A DNA stretch of 64,000 nucleotides from Peptococcaceae bacterium (GCA_023512435.1 JAILZP010000009.1:27231-91230), one strand, 5' to 3'. Numbered from the stretch's first letter, positions 43,686 to 53,595 are shown. The notes: generated by a model from the sequence alone, not told the origin. Numbers and translations: made by a program.

Positions 43686-45377
43686 ATGCTGTTAAGCCTG
43701 CAAATTAAGGATTTCGGCATAATAGATCAAACCGGGATAGATTTTGCCCCGGGCCTCAACGTTCTTACCGGCGAAACCGGATCCGGAAAATCGATCATCA
43801 TCGAGGCCATCCAGGTGGTTACCGGGGGGCGCGCGCTGTCCGAATACGTGCGGGCGGGGTGCGACCGGGCCGTTGTTCAGGCCGCCGTGGAAGTCCGGGA
43901 CATGCCGGAAGTGCTCCGCCTGCTGTCGGAAAACGGTGTTGCCGCGGAACCGGGTGAAACCGTGATATTAACCCGGGAAATCAACAGGAACGGCCGGAAC
44001 CTGTGCCGGATCAACGGGGGTATGGTCAGCCTGGGCCTGTACAGGGAGGTGGGCCGGAGGCTGGTGGACATCCAGGGGCAGAACGAACAGCAATTGCTCT
44101 TCGATCCCGAAAGACAGCTGTATTTGCTTGACCAGTACGGCGGGGAAGAGGTGATCGCCGCAGGCGCCGAAGTGACCGGAATATACCGCAGGCTCCGGGA
44201 GGTCAAAGAGGCTGTGGAAGAAATGCGCCGGCGCCGGCGGGAATGGGCCGGAAGACAGGAGCTGATCAACTACCAGATCAGAGACATCGACGGGGCATCC
44301 CTCAGGCCCGGCGAGGAGGAGGATCTGGCGGCCGAGAGGCGCAGGCTGGTCAATGCCGAAAAATTGTCCCGCCTGGTGGGAGAGGTTTACCGGGACCTGT
44401 ACGGCGGGGAATCCCATGCCTCGTCACTGGAACTGACCGGCAGGGCTCTCAAGGCCCTGGAACGGGTGGTGGAGTTGGATCCGGGCCTGGCAGGGGTCAG
44501 GGACGCGGTGGCGGGCGCCCTGTACCAGATAGAGGAGGCCTGCGGGGACCTGTCCAGGTACGCGGACGGGCTGGAGTATTACCCCGCCCGGCTGGAATTC
44601 GTCGAAGAAAGGCTGGACCTGCTGAGCAAATTAAAGAAAAAATACGGCGGAAGCGTTGAGGAAATCCTCCGCTACCGCGAGGAAATAGCGGCCGAACTGG
44701 AGGAAATGGAGGGCGGGGAAGAAAAGATAGAATTGATGGAAGAGGAAATGTCCGCCCTGTCAAAGCGGCTGGAGGAGCAGGCTGACAGGCTTACCGCCCT
44801 GAGGAGGCGGGCGGCCGGCGCCCTGGAAAAAGAAATAGCCCGGGAACTGGCGGACCTGGATATGGCCGGGTCGGTTTTCAGCATAATTTTTTCCGAAAGG
44901 GAAAGCATTGGCGAACAGGGCAGGGAAAGGGCCGAGTTTTTTATTTCCACCAACCCGGGGGAGCCGGTCAGGCCCCTGTCAAAAGTTGCCTCGGGAGGGG
45001 AAACATCAAGGCTGATGCTGGCCGTGAAAAGCATCCTGGCGGAAATGGAAGGCATTCCCACCCTGGTTTTTGACGAGATCGACACCGGCATCGGGGGCCG
45101 CACCATCAGGGCGGTGGCTGTGAAATTGCGCCAGCTAGGCGAAAAAAGGCAGGTTGTCTGCGTTACCCATTCGCCGTCGGTGGCCAGCGTAGCCCAAAAC
45201 CACCTGGTCATCCGCAAGGGAGAAACCGGAGGCCGTACCCGGGCCGGGGTTTACTCCCTGGACGAAGGGGAAAGGTTGAAAGAACTGGCCCGCATGCTGG
45301 GTGGAGGGGAGGGGGACCGGGCGGCCCTGAACCATGCCCGGCAGCTGCTGGAAGAGGCCAAAAAGCCGCCGGTTTAG
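43686..45377 (+). CDS. recN: DNA repair protein RecN
   Basis: 563 aa. SMC-like ATPase: Walker A LTGETGSGKSI (about 29-39), central coiled coils, signature KVASGGETSRLMLA and Walker B PTLVFDEIDTGIGG. Acts in double-strand break repair. Starts 2 nt after argR. Terminator follows. Confidence 0.96.
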   Translation: MLLSLQIKDFGIIDQTGIDFAPGLNVLTGETGSGKSIIIEAIQVVTGGRALSEYVRAGCDRAVVQAAVEVRDMPEVLRLLSENGVAAEPGETVILTREINRNGRNLCRINGGMVSLGLYREVGRRLVDIQGQNEQQLLFDPERQLYLLDQYGGEEVIAAGAEVTGIYRRLREVKEAVEEMRRRRREWAGRQELINYQIRDIDGASLRPGEEEDLAAERRRLVNAEKLSRLVGEVYRDLYGGESHASSLELTGRALKALERVVELDPGLAGVRDAVAGALYQIEEACGDLSRYADGLEYYPARLEFVEERLDLLSKLKKKYGGSVEEILRYREEIAAELEEMEGGEEKIELMEEEMSALSKRLEEQADRLTALRRRAAGALEKEIARELADLDMAGSVFSIIFSERESIGEQGRERAEFFISTNPGEPVRPLSKVASGGETSRLMLAVKSILAEMEGIPTLVFDEIDTGIGGRTIRAVAVKLRQLGEKRQVVCVTHSPSVASVAQNHLVIRKGETGGRTRAGVYSLDEGERLKELARMLGGGEGDRAALNHARQLLEEAKKPPV

Positions 45378-45434
45378 CTGTACCGGAAATCTCGCGGGTC
45401 GCCTAAAAATGAATAAGTCTGATCAAATAATTAT

Positions 45435-45460
45435 GCGCTAAAATAGCGCTTTTTTTATTT
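45435..45460 (+). terminator. Intrinsic terminator after recN
   Basis: GCGCTA (45435-45440)/TAGCGC (45444-45449) followed by eight T. Confidence 0.9.
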
Positions 45461-45652
45461 TATGCACAATTAAAAATGAAAATAAAAACAAATAAAAATA
45501 AGCGCTTAAAAAAATGAACATGGAAATGTAAAGCACAATTAGGCGGAATAAAAGCGTATATAACTGGCAATCTTAATATTAAGCAGTTTATGATATTAAC
45601 AAGTACAATTTTATGGAGGTGAGTATTCTTCTTTTAAGAGGAGGAGTGATAA

Positions 45653-46828
45653 TTGGAGAAGAAAAGCTGCCGGAGAGTGGCATACATCACGGTCATGGTT
45701 TGTCTGGCAGTAATTCTTTGTTTTTGGTGCTATTCCACCTGCAGTCTCAGTCTTTTACACGGTTTCAACGTGAATACCGGCGGTTCCGTTGGGCCGGACA
45801 TATTTTCGGGCAATAAGCAAAAACTGGCCGTCAACGCGGTTTCCCAGTTGAAAGTAATCCCCGGGGGACAGTCCATCGGCATTGTGATGCACTCAAAGGG
45901 AATCATGGTCGTGGGAATGTCAAATATCATAGATGAATCGGGAAACCCGGTAAACCCGGCCGAAGAGGCAGGCATCAGGGTTGGGGACCTGATTCTTAGC
46001 GTTAACGGAAAAAAGGCGGACAGTGAACAACAGCTTAGAAATGAAATTTCCGGCTGCGGAAACAGCAAAAGGAACGTTGAACTGGAGATAAAAAGAGGCG
46101 GCAAGGTGTTTAAAACCAGTATCAGAACGGTTTTGTGCAGGGAAACGGGCCGGCCCAGGGTGGGGCTGTTTGTCAGGGACACCGCCTCCGGGGTGGGGAC
46201 AATAAGTTTTTACCACCCCGAAAGCGGAATATACGGGGCGCTGGGACATATTATCACTGACGTGGATACCGCCATGGGCATAGACTTAAGCGACGGCAGA
46301 ATAACCGAGGCCAGTATCAGGGGAATTCACCGCGGCAGAAGGGGTCAGCCGGGCGAGAAAGTCGGTTTTTTTATTGAAGGGGGACCCATTGAAGGAAACA
46401 TAGAAAAGAATACCCGCTACGGCATTTTCGGGAAACTGAAAACCCCCCTGGAAAACCCGTATTACACCAAGCCAGTACCGGTTGCCTTGAGCTGCCAGAT
46501 TAAAAAAGGTCCGGCCGAAATGCTCACGGTTATTGACGGAACCGAGATAAAGAAGTACGAGGTTGAAATTCAGGACGTATTTTACCCGTGGAACCACAGG
46601 GGCAAAGGCATGATTATCAGGATCAGCGACCGGGAACTGGTGGAAAACACCGGAGGCATTATTCAGGGGATGAGCGGGAGTCCCATTATCCAGGATGGCA
46701 TGCTGGTGGGAGTGCTGACCCATGTGTTCATAAACGATCCCCTGCGGGGCTACGGAGTTCCGGCGGAGTGGATGGTTAAGGAGGCGGGGCTCCTAAGAAG
46801 TGATAAAATCTTACAAAATGCGTCATAA
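45653..46828 (+). CDS. spoIVB: SpoIVB serine peptidase
   Basis: 391 aa from TTG. N-terminal membrane anchor (about 10-28), PDZ domain (about 75-165; EEAGIRVGDLILSVNGK), and a peptidase domain with catalytic His in YGALGHII and Ser in IQGMSGSPII. In the family it is made in the forespore and cleaves SpoIVFA to activate sigma-K processing. About 200 bp of AT-rich DNA upstream presumably holds a sporulation promoter. Confidence 0.95.
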   Translation: MEKKSCRRVAYITVMVCLAVILCFWCYSTCSLSLLHGFNVNTGGSVGPDIFSGNKQKLAVNAVSQLKVIPGGQSIGIVMHSKGIMVVGMSNIIDESGNPVNPAEEAGIRVGDLILSVNGKKADSEQQLRNEISGCGNSKRNVELEIKRGGKVFKTSIRTVLCRETGRPRVGLFVRDTASGVGTISFYHPESGIYGALGHIITDVDTAMGIDLSDGRITEASIRGIHRGRRGQPGEKVGFFIEGGPIEGNIEKNTRYGIFGKLKTPLENPYYTKPVPVALSCQIKKGPAEMLTVIDGTEIKKYEVEIQDVFYPWNHRGKGMIIRISDRELVENTGGIIQGMSGSPIIQDGMLVGVLTHVFINDPLRGYGVPAEWMVKEAGLLRSDKILQNAS

Positions 46829-46831
46829 TTC

Positions 46832-46855
46832 GAGGCAATAATGCCTCTTTTTTTT
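46832..46855 (+). terminator. Intrinsic terminator after spoIVB
   Basis: GAGGCA/TGCCTC stem with ATAA loop and a run of eight T. Confidence 0.92.
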
Positions 46856-47064
46856 AATTGTAATTATAAGGAAAGAATTATAAACCCCAGTAATCGGGAT
46901 TAAATAACAAGTGCAAAATAAATCAAAAAAAGAGGAAAAATCATATCTTAACTTTTAAATCCCATTGAAGGAGATCTATTTGGAACCGTCGAATCAGTAC
47001 TGTACAATGGTTGAAATCTAATGGCCGAGTTTTTTTAAAAAGGTGATCGGGAGGATGAAATTGC

Positions 47065-47835
47065 ATGATGAGGAAAGCAGTCAAGCTGGTAATTGCAGAT
47101 GATAACCGGGAATTCTGCGAACTATTAAAAGAATTTATAAGCCAGCAAGATGATTTTATTCTGGCGGGGATAGCCAATAACGGACTTGAGGCTTTGGAAC
47201 TTATTGAAAAGCAAAGTCCGGACATAGTGGTTCTGGATATAATTATGCCTCACCTTGACGGCATCGGAGTGCTGGAAAAACTGGCCGGCGGCTTTGTTCC
47301 GAACCGCCCGAGGGTAATCATGCTTACGGCTTTCGGCCAGGAAACGGTGACCCAGAGGGCGGTGGAGCTGGGGGCCGACTATTACATCCTGAAGCCATTC
47401 GATTTTTCCGTTCTCGCCTCCAGGATAAGGCAGCTGGCCGAGGGAATCAACGTCAACCAGTACATCAGCTCCGTTAAGCCCAAAAACCTGGATGTGGCGG
47501 TCACCAATATCATCCACGAGATGGGGGTCCCCGCCCACATCAAGGGGTACCATTATTTAAGGGACGCCATACTGATGGTCATCAACGAAATCAACCTTCT
47601 CGGGGCGGTCACAAAAGAGCTGTACCCGATGATCGCCCAAAAGTACCAGACCACCCCCAGCAGGGTGGAAAGGGCCATCCGGCACGCCATCGAGCTGGCC
47701 TGGGACCGGGGCAACGTCGAGATGATGACCAAGTTCTTCGGCTATACGATCAACCTGGAGCGAGGCAAGCCCACCAATTCGGAGTTCATCGCCATGGTGG
47801 CCGACAAGCTGCGCATCGAGGCCAAGGTAAGCTAG
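47065..47835 (+). CDS. spo0A: Sporulation master regulator Spo0A
   Basis: 256 aa from ATG 47065 (GGGAGG ten nt upstream). Receiver domain: acidic pocket DDN (12-14), phospho-acceptor Asp58 in [17 protein letters not shown] lysine. C-terminal DNA-binding domain with [17 protein letters not shown] and [17 protein letters not shown], which read 0A boxes. Upstream 46986 has CGTCGAA, one mismatch from the TGTCGAA box, so self-regulation is possible. Confidence 0.97.
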   Translation: MMRKAVKLVIADDNREFCELLKEFISQQDDFILAGIANNGLEALELIEKQSPDIVVLDIIMPHLDGIGVLEKLAGGFVPNRPRVIMLTAFGQETVTQRAVELGADYYILKPFDFSVLASRIRQLAEGINVNQYISSVKPKNLDVAVTNIIHEMGVPAHIKGYHYLRDAILMVINEINLLGAVTKELYPMIAQKYQTTPSRVERAIRHAIELAWDRGNVEMMTKFFGYTINLERGKPTNSEFIAMVADKLRIEAKVS

Positions 47836-48055
47836 TTATTTTTAAAAGGGATAGGTGCAATATTAAACTTTTCAGAAGGTTCTCATTTTGTTTTTGACCA
47901 CTGCCCCAGTGGCGGTTCCGCAGGTGGCAGGTTTAAATTATACGTTTCTTTGAATGGTGGAGAGCTGGATTGATCCGGCTCTATTTTTGTCATAGTAATG
48001 TAACCGGGGGTCATACCAATGTCACTAAAGTGATAATGGTTGTTTTATTTTTCAT

Positions 48056-48481
48056 TTATTTTACCTCCTTAACACGCTTATCAACTTTTATTGGCTTGTC
48101 TTTTGATATATCAAATTCAGTGAGTGAAACAGTATTATCAGGGTGTTTAATTCCTATTAACAATTTGTTGCTTCCTTTAAGAAAAATCACAGGTTTAAAA
48201 TCACCCTCTTTCAACTCCTTACTTTCTAATAACATATCAATGGCAATAGCTATTTTACCCCGCAAATCAGTACTTTCTTTTGCAATGGAATCATCATATA
48301 CATCCCTCATAAAGAGAGGTTTTATATCATTGTCTGTCAGTGAAAAAGTTTGGATAACTTGTTTTTGTACTTTATATTCTCCCGCTGAATACTTACTTTT
48401 TGCAAAACCAATGCTAGTAGCCCCAACTACTAAAATCAAAACTCCTATTAAGACCAGCATTAACCTTTTATTCAAAACCAT
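48056..48481 (-). CDS. Orphan exported protein in AT-rich island
   Basis: 141 aa. Signal or anchor helix (LMLVLIGVLILVVGATSIGFA, cleavage possible after GFA), then a Lys/Asp-rich soluble domain. AGAGGGTG-like site before the ATG. Base composition is far more AT-rich than the neighbours and codons follow, which suggests transfer. I recognise no family. Confidence 0.6.
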   Translation of the reverse strand: MVLNKRLMLVLIGVLILVVGATSIGFAKSKYSAGEYKVQKQVIQTFSLTDNDIKPLFMRDVYDDSIAKESTDLRGKIAIAIDMLLESKELKEGDFKPVIFLKGSNKLLIGIKHPDNTVSLTEFDISKDKPIKVDKRVKEVK

Positions 48482-49044
48482 TCACCCTCTTTATTATGGA
48501 ATTATAAATTTTAAAACAGTGAGATCACCTCAAAAGTAAAGGAATCTAGGGCAAAAACTCACCTCCCCCATGATGTTGTTCTCACCTTTACATAAGCGTG
48601 GAAAAAAGATATAATTCCATTTAACCACCAATTATGCAAAGGTGGGGGCGGCTTAACTCCCGGAAAGCATCAGGAAAAGGTTGGACCGGGGTTAAGCTTT
48701 TTATTCAGTCGCAGACACATTTTACCATTTCACCAATAACAATGTCTACCGTTTGTGTATAAATAAGGGGGAAATGGCGCATGAGTACCCCATTTTGTTG
48801 TCTGTTTTTCGGTGCCGGTTGTTGAATTGTTGAATGACGCACCGGCCGATATGACAGAAATCCCAATGCAGCACTTTTGCCACCGCCAATTCGCCCAGGC
48901 AAGGACGTGTCACGGTCCGCTCCGTCTCCTTGCCATACGGCTACCGTCTACACAGCCTAATTTGGCCTGCGTTTTCCGGTTATACTATATATCTGTAAAA
49001 AAGAGGAGGCGCGCAGAAAGAGGCGCGGTGCGGAGGATCGGAAA
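48482..49044. other. 560-bp non-coding stretch
   Basis: No convincing gene. It contains a 13-bp imperfect inverted repeat CACCTTTACATAA (48583-48595)/TTATGCAAAGGTG (48632-48644) and a TATACT box at 48981-48986 that may be the -10 for steA. Confidence 0.35.
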
Positions 49045-50160
49045 ATGGCCGTCAGGGGGACAGCCAGGGTTGACAAATCCACCAAGGTCCTGGTCAGGAG
49101 GTTGCAGCCGGGAGAGATCGCGGTCATCGACCACCCCGAGCTGGATGAAGTGGCCGCCCGGTCCCTGCTGGAAGCCAGGGTGAAGGCCGTGATCAACGCC
49201 TCGCCGTCCATGAGCGAAAGGTATCCCAACGGCGGGCCCCTCACCCTGGTGTTGTCCGGGGTAGTCCTGGTGGACGGAGCGGGCCGGGAGGTCATGGAAC
49301 TGGTCAGGGACGGCCAGGTCATCGAAATATCGGGGGGGAAGGTGATCTCGGACGGCAGGGTGCTGGCCGCAGGAAAAGTGCTGACCGCTGATAAGATCAG
49401 GCGGAGGATGGACCAGACAAAGGAAAGGATGCGCGAGGTGCTCTGCGACTTCGTTTCCAACACCCTGGATCACGCCCGCCGGGAAATAGGCTTAATCAGC
49501 GGTCAGTATGAGATCCCCGACATAAAAACGGATTTCAAAGGACGCCACGCCCTGATAGTGGTCAGGGGCCGGGACTACAAGGAGGACCTCGGAGCCATCA
49601 GGTCCTACATCGATGAGATGAAGCCCCTGCTGGTGGGAGTCGACGGGGGGGCAGACGCCCTGGTGGAGTTCGGCTACAAGCCTGACCTGATCGTCGGGGA
49701 CATGGACAGCGTGTCCGACAGCACCCTCCTCTGCGGGGCGGAGCTGGTCGCCCACGCATACATTGACGGCCGTTCGCCGGGGCTGGAGAGGTTGAGAATG
49801 ATGGGGCTTTCTGGAGAGGTTTTTGCCGCTCCGGGAACCAGCGAGGACATTGCCCTGCTTTTGGCCTATGAAAAAGGCGCCGATTTGATCGTCATGGTGG
49901 GGGCCCACTCGAACATCAACGATTTTCTGGAAAAAGGCAGGAAAGGCATGGCCAGCACGTTCCTGGTAAGGCTGAAAGCCGGGCCGGCGCTGGTTGACGC
50001 CAAGGGGGTGGGCAGGCTGTACAAAAACAGGGTCAGGGCCGGGCACCTGGCCCCGATAGTTCTGGCCGCCCTGATCCCGGCGGCCCTGGTGGCGGTGCTG
50101 TCCCCATCCACCAGGCAGATTTTGAAGCTGATCTACTTGAAACTCTTTTTCGGCCTTTAA
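49045..50160 (+). CDS. steA: SteA-like cytokinesis protein
   Basis: 371 aa. Resembles thiamine pyrophosphokinase in its core (LVGVDGGADALVEFGYKPDLIVGDMDSVSD, seen in shorter parts) but adds an N-terminal domain and a C-terminal membrane helix (LAPIVLAALIPAALVAVL). In actinobacteria SteA with SteB acts at the division site. The steB gene follows, supporting this over a thiamine enzyme. Confidence 0.82.
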   Translation: MAVRGTARVDKSTKVLVRRLQPGEIAVIDHPELDEVAARSLLEARVKAVINASPSMSERYPNGGPLTLVLSGVVLVDGAGREVMELVRDGQVIEISGGKVISDGRVLAAGKVLTADKIRRRMDQTKERMREVLCDFVSNTLDHARREIGLISGQYEIPDIKTDFKGRHALIVVRGRDYKEDLGAIRSYIDEMKPLLVGVDGGADALVEFGYKPDLIVGDMDSVSDSTLLCGAELVAHAYIDGRSPGLERLRMMGLSGEVFAAPGTSEDIALLLAYEKGADLIVMVGAHSNINDFLEKGRKGMASTFLVRLKAGPALVDAKGVGRLYKNRVRAGHLAPIVLAALIPAALVAVLSPSTRQILKLIYLKLFFGL

Positions 50161-50174
50161 CGGGAATGGTGATC

Positions 50175-51059
50175 ATGTATCTCAACCTGAAGTGCCACAT
50201 TGTCTCGCTGGTGGCGGTGTTTCTCGCCCTGGGCCTGGGGATCCTGATTGGCACCGCCGTGCCGGGCAGTGATGTCCTGGACAGCCAGCAGCAGCGGCTG
50301 GCCGGCGATCTGGAGCGCCAGTTGAGCGTCCTGAGGCAAAAAAACGAATTTCTCCAGGCCAGGGTGGGCAGCCTGGAAATGGATAACAACATTCAGAGGC
50401 GGTTTGAAACCCAGGTCCTTCCGGTCCTGTTGGACGGCAGGCTGAAGGGGCGAAACATAGCCATCATTGGGACGGCGGCGCAGAGGCTGCCTGATGAATT
50501 GGCGGGAATTCTGGAGACTGCCGGGGCCCGGATTCAGTCCACCACCGTTTTGAACGGCCTGGAGGTGGGGGACGGGAAAGAACTGCTGCGGGATCTGAAC
50601 TGGCCGGACATGGACGAAAGGACGATGACCGCCAGGATAGCGGGGGAAATAGCCCGGGCGGTCCTGACCGGGGACAACGGGGTGCTGAACACACTGGCGG
50701 CCCGCCAGGTGATCAGGGCCGGGGGCGGTTACGGGGAGCCGGTGGACGACGTGGTCATTGTCGGGGGAAGCCCGGAAAAAAGACTGATCAAAGTCGAATG
50801 CCTCGATTATCCCATCATAGATATTTTCAAGGCCCGGGGGGTAAACGTGTACGGAGTTGAGGAAAGCGGCGCCGCTTATTCATTTATGAAGGAATACCAA
50901 AAAAAGGGAATTGCCACGGTGGACAATATAGATACGGCTCCGGGCCAGTTAGCCCTCGTTTACGCCATTTCCGGCAGCCCCGGCAACTATGGGGTCAAGT
51001 CCTCGGCCGGGGCGCTGCTGCCCGACCTGAACCGCGTGGTGCCGGTCAATGCCAGGTAA
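50175..51059 (+). CDS. steB: SteB/MctB-like coiled-coil membrane protein
   Basis: 294 aa from ATG 50175 (GGGAATGGTG upstream). One membrane helix (IVSLVAVFLALGLGILIGTAV), coiled coil (about 38-80), then a periplasmic-side alpha/beta domain. Often annotated copper transporter MctB; the pairing with SteA argues for a divisome or envelope role. Overlaps the GT2 gene by 11 nt. Confidence 0.78.
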   Translation: MYLNLKCHIVSLVAVFLALGLGILIGTAVPGSDVLDSQQQRLAGDLERQLSVLRQKNEFLQARVGSLEMDNNIQRRFETQVLPVLLDGRLKGRNIAIIGTAAQRLPDELAGILETAGARIQSTTVLNGLEVGDGKELLRDLNWPDMDERTMTARIAGEIARAVLTGDNGVLNTLAARQVIRAGGGYGEPVDDVVIVGGSPEKRLIKVECLDYPIIDIFKARGVNVYGVEESGAAYSFMKEYQKKGIATVDNIDTAPGQLALVYAISGSPGNYGVKSSAGALLPDLNRVVPVNAR

Positions 51060-51765
51060 GCCGGTAAGTGTGCTGATCCCGGCTTATAACGAGGAAGAAA
51101 GGATCGGCCATACAGTCGGGGCATCATGGGAAATACCCGGCGTGGCCCAGGTGTTGGTGGTTGACGACGGCTCCAGGGACGGGACCGCCCGGGCCGCCCT
51201 GGAATCCGGGGCCCAGGTGATTGTACTTGAAAAAAACAGGGGCAAGGGCGGAGCCCTGAATGCCGGGGCCGGGCACCTGAAGGGCGATATCCTGCTTCTG
51301 CTGGACGCGGACCTGGGAAAAAGCGCCTCCAGGGCGGCCGGGCTCCTGGGGCCCGTGATTGACGGCCTGGCAGACATGGTGCTGGCCGTATTGCCGAAAA
51401 CGGGTAAAAAAGCAGGCTTCGGGCTGGTCAGAGGGTTGGCCAGGGCGGGCATACGGCATTTTACCGGACTGGACCTGGAGGCTCCTCTTTCCGGGCAGAG
51501 GGCCATGCGCAGGGAAGTGCTCACCGGCTGCCTGCCCCTGGCCGGGGGTTACGGGGCGGAGGTGGACTTCACGGTGCGGGCGGCAATGCTGGGATACCGG
51601 GTCATGGAGGTGCCCGTTGACCTGTTTCACCGGGAAACCGGCCGGGACCTGGGGGGCTTCATGCACAGGGGCAGACAGCTCTGCCACGTGGCCAGGGCGC
51701 TGTATGTCATTAAAAAGAACTCAGGACTCAGAACCCAGAATCCAGACCCTCATTCTGGATTCTGA
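51049..51765 (+). CDS. GT2-family glycosyltransferase with repeat-derived tail
   Basis: 238 aa. GT-A motifs: VLIPAYNEEERI, VVDDGSRDGT, KNRGKGGALNAG and DADLG, with APLSGQRAMRRE. Like polyprenyl-phosphate glycosyltransferases. The last 15 or so residues (SGLRTQNPDPHSGF) come from a degenerate CAGAATC repeat that has entered the gene's end, so the original stop was probably lost. Part of the steAB-GT2-MraY-like operon. Confidence 0.85.
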   Translation: MPGKPVSVLIPAYNEEERIGHTVGASWEIPGVAQVLVVDDGSRDGTARAALESGAQVIVLEKNRGKGGALNAGAGHLKGDILLLLDADLGKSASRAAGLLGPVIDGLADMVLAVLPKTGKKAGFGLVRGLARAGIRHFTGLDLEAPLSGQRAMRREVLTGCLPLAGGYGAEVDFTVRAAMLGYRVMEVPVDLFHRETGRDLGGFMHRGRQLCHVARALYVIKKNSGLRTQNPDPHSGF

Positions 51766-51790
51766 ATTCTGGATTCTGGATTCCGACGGA
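51719..51790. repeat. Degenerate heptamer repeat (CAGAATC / ATTCTGG units)
   Basis: About eight units, two orientations facing each other, giving a hairpin (CAGAATCCAGA with TCTGGATTCTG). It begins inside the GT2 gene. Confidence 0.7.
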
Positions 51791-51818
51791 ATAAGGTCTT
51801 CAGAATGAGGTATTTCCA

Positions 51819-52691
51819 GTGCTTAAAATTGCTGTACTTTCGACCGCAACCTTTTTGGCGGGATGGACGGCAGGCCGCCTGATCTTCCCCGGAATGCTGG
51901 CCATGATTGCGGGGGCCGGTTATCTGAGGCCGAATTACAGGGGCGAGACCATTCCCTCCGGCGCCGGAGTGGCGATATATGTAAGCACCCTGGCTGCGGT
52001 ATCCGCCTCTTTTTTTTTCTTGCCCCCGGAAATAAGGCAGAAGTCGGCGGTTTTTATGATCTTAATGTCCGGCTGCACCCTCCTGGGACTGGTGGACGAT
52101 TTCTGGGGATCGGGACGGTGCAGGGGGTTGGCCGGACATTTAAAGAGCCTTTTGGCAGGCCGCCTGACCACGGGATCGCTGAAGGCACTGGCCGGCCTGG
52201 TTTTGGCCTTTTACGCCTCGGCGCTCTCCGGGCCCTGGACCCTGATCCCTTTGAACACCTTGATCATTGCCCTGTCAGTGAACATGATCAACCTCCTGGA
52301 CCTCAGGCCGGGCCGGGCGGGCAAAAGTTTCCTGGCCCTGGGGATATTGATCCTGGCCGCGTTTCCGTTAAAATATGAATTGATTTTCTTGTCGGCGGCG
52401 GCCGGAAGCCTCCTGGCGTACCTTCCGGCCGACCTGAAGGCCAGGGCCATGATGGGAGACGCGGGGGCCAACGCCCTTGGGGCGGTGACGGGCATCACGG
52501 CGGTCTGGCTTTTCGGAATTGAGGCCAAGGTTTTTTGCCTGCTGGCGCTGCTGCTGCTGCACGCCGTTGCCGAAAAGCATTCCCTGACCGGTATCATCGC
52601 CTCCAACCGTGTGCTGGACTACCTGGACAGGCTGGGCGCAAACCGCCCGGAAGCCGTATTGAAGGGCCGGGAGACCGGAAAAAGAACGTAG
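51819..52691 (+). CDS. MraY/WecA-like phospho-sugar transferase family protein
   Basis: 290 aa from GTG. About eight to ten membrane helices; MraY-like motifs GLVDDFWGS, NMINLLDLRPGRA and MGDAGANALGA. Enzymes of the family move phospho-HexNAc sugars to undecaprenyl phosphate. It is shorter than MraY and not in a mur cluster, so a different lipid-linked sugar is likely. Last gene of the steA operon. Confidence 0.8.
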   Translation: MLKIAVLSTATFLAGWTAGRLIFPGMLAMIAGAGYLRPNYRGETIPSGAGVAIYVSTLAAVSASFFFLPPEIRQKSAVFMILMSGCTLLGLVDDFWGSGRCRGLAGHLKSLLAGRLTTGSLKALAGLVLAFYASALSGPWTLIPLNTLIIALSVNMINLLDLRPGRAGKSFLALGILILAAFPLKYELIFLSAAAGSLLAYLPADLKARAMMGDAGANALGAVTGITAVWLFGIEAKVFCLLALLLLHAVAEKHSLTGIIASNRVLDYLDRLGANRPEAVLKGRETGKRT

Positions 52692-52825
52692 TTTTTAATG
52701 ATAAAATAGTCGCCGGGTAAAGGATTTCCCGCTGCCGCTGTCGAAAAATATTTCCGAAATCAGGAACCGGCCGGAACAACCGGCTTTGATTTTGTATAGC
52801 TTGTAAAACGGGCGGTGTACGGCCA

Positions 52826-53521
52826 GTGGCTGGAAAATTGTTTGACCGGCTGAAAAGAATAACCATATTTACCGGAAGTCTTGGCAGCGGCAAGACCGAG
52901 GTGGCCGTAAACACGGCCCTGGGCCTGATGAGACTTGGGAAAAAAGCGGCCCTGGTGGACCTGGACATCATCAACCCCTATTTCAGGACCAGACTGGTCC
53001 GGAAGCAGTTGGAAGAAATGGGCCTGCGGGTGGTTTCCCCCGAAGGCAGGTTTTCCTTCGCCGACCTGCCGGCCCTTTCCCCGGCGGTGAAGGGCGTTAT
53101 CGAGAACGGGGAAATAACCGGGGTTTTCGACGTTGGCGGGGACGATGCGGGCGCCGTGGCCCTGGGCCGGTACCGGGACATCTTGCAGGACCGGGAGTTC
53201 GGCATGCTTTTCGTGATCAACGCCTGCCGCCCTTATACCAGGGAACCGGAAGGGATAATAAGGAATATCGACAGCATCCAGGAAGCGTCCGGGATAAAGG
53301 TGTCCGGGCTGGTGAACAACACCAACCTGGGCGGGGAAACCGGACTGGACACGGTTCTGGACGGGTTCTCCACGGTTTCCCGGGTATCGGAAATGACGGG
53401 CCTGCCGGTCTGCTTCACCGCCGTGAAGAGAGACCTGGAAGAGAAGGCCCTGAAGGCGCTGGGCGGAAAAACGGATGTTCTGGCGCTGGACAAATTCATG
53501 AAGACTCCCTGGGAAGGTTAA
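52826..53521 (+). CDS. P-loop ATPase next to the 2-oxoacid oxidoreductase operon
   Basis: 231 aa from GTG. Walker A GSLGSGKTEVAVN (about 17-29), DLDIINPYFRTR, GVFDVGGDDAGA (Walker B region) and VSGLVNNTNLGG, matching SIMIBI-class ATPases (CobQ/ArsA-like). Placed 74 nt before the ferredoxin gene, same strand. Maturation or cofactor delivery for the oxidoreductase is a guess; function not known to me. Confidence 0.75.
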   Translation: MAGKLFDRLKRITIFTGSLGSGKTEVAVNTALGLMRLGKKAALVDLDIINPYFRTRLVRKQLEEMGLRVVSPEGRFSFADLPALSPAVKGVIENGEITGVFDVGGDDAGAVALGRYRDILQDREFGMLFVINACRPYTREPEGIIRNIDSIQEASGIKVSGLVNNTNLGGETGLDTVLDGFSTVSRVSEMTGLPVCFTAVKRDLEEKALKALGGKTDVLALDKFMKTPWEG

Positions 53522-53595
53522 GTTTTATGGCCGGGAAAGCGGCGAACAACTGATTTTTCAATAAATAAACAAACGGAGAAAAGGGGAGATAATCT

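Noticed and set aside
48705..48902. 65-codon minus-strand frame upstream of steA
   Set aside because: No RBS, no protein-like pattern, in a stretch that looks non-coding throughout.
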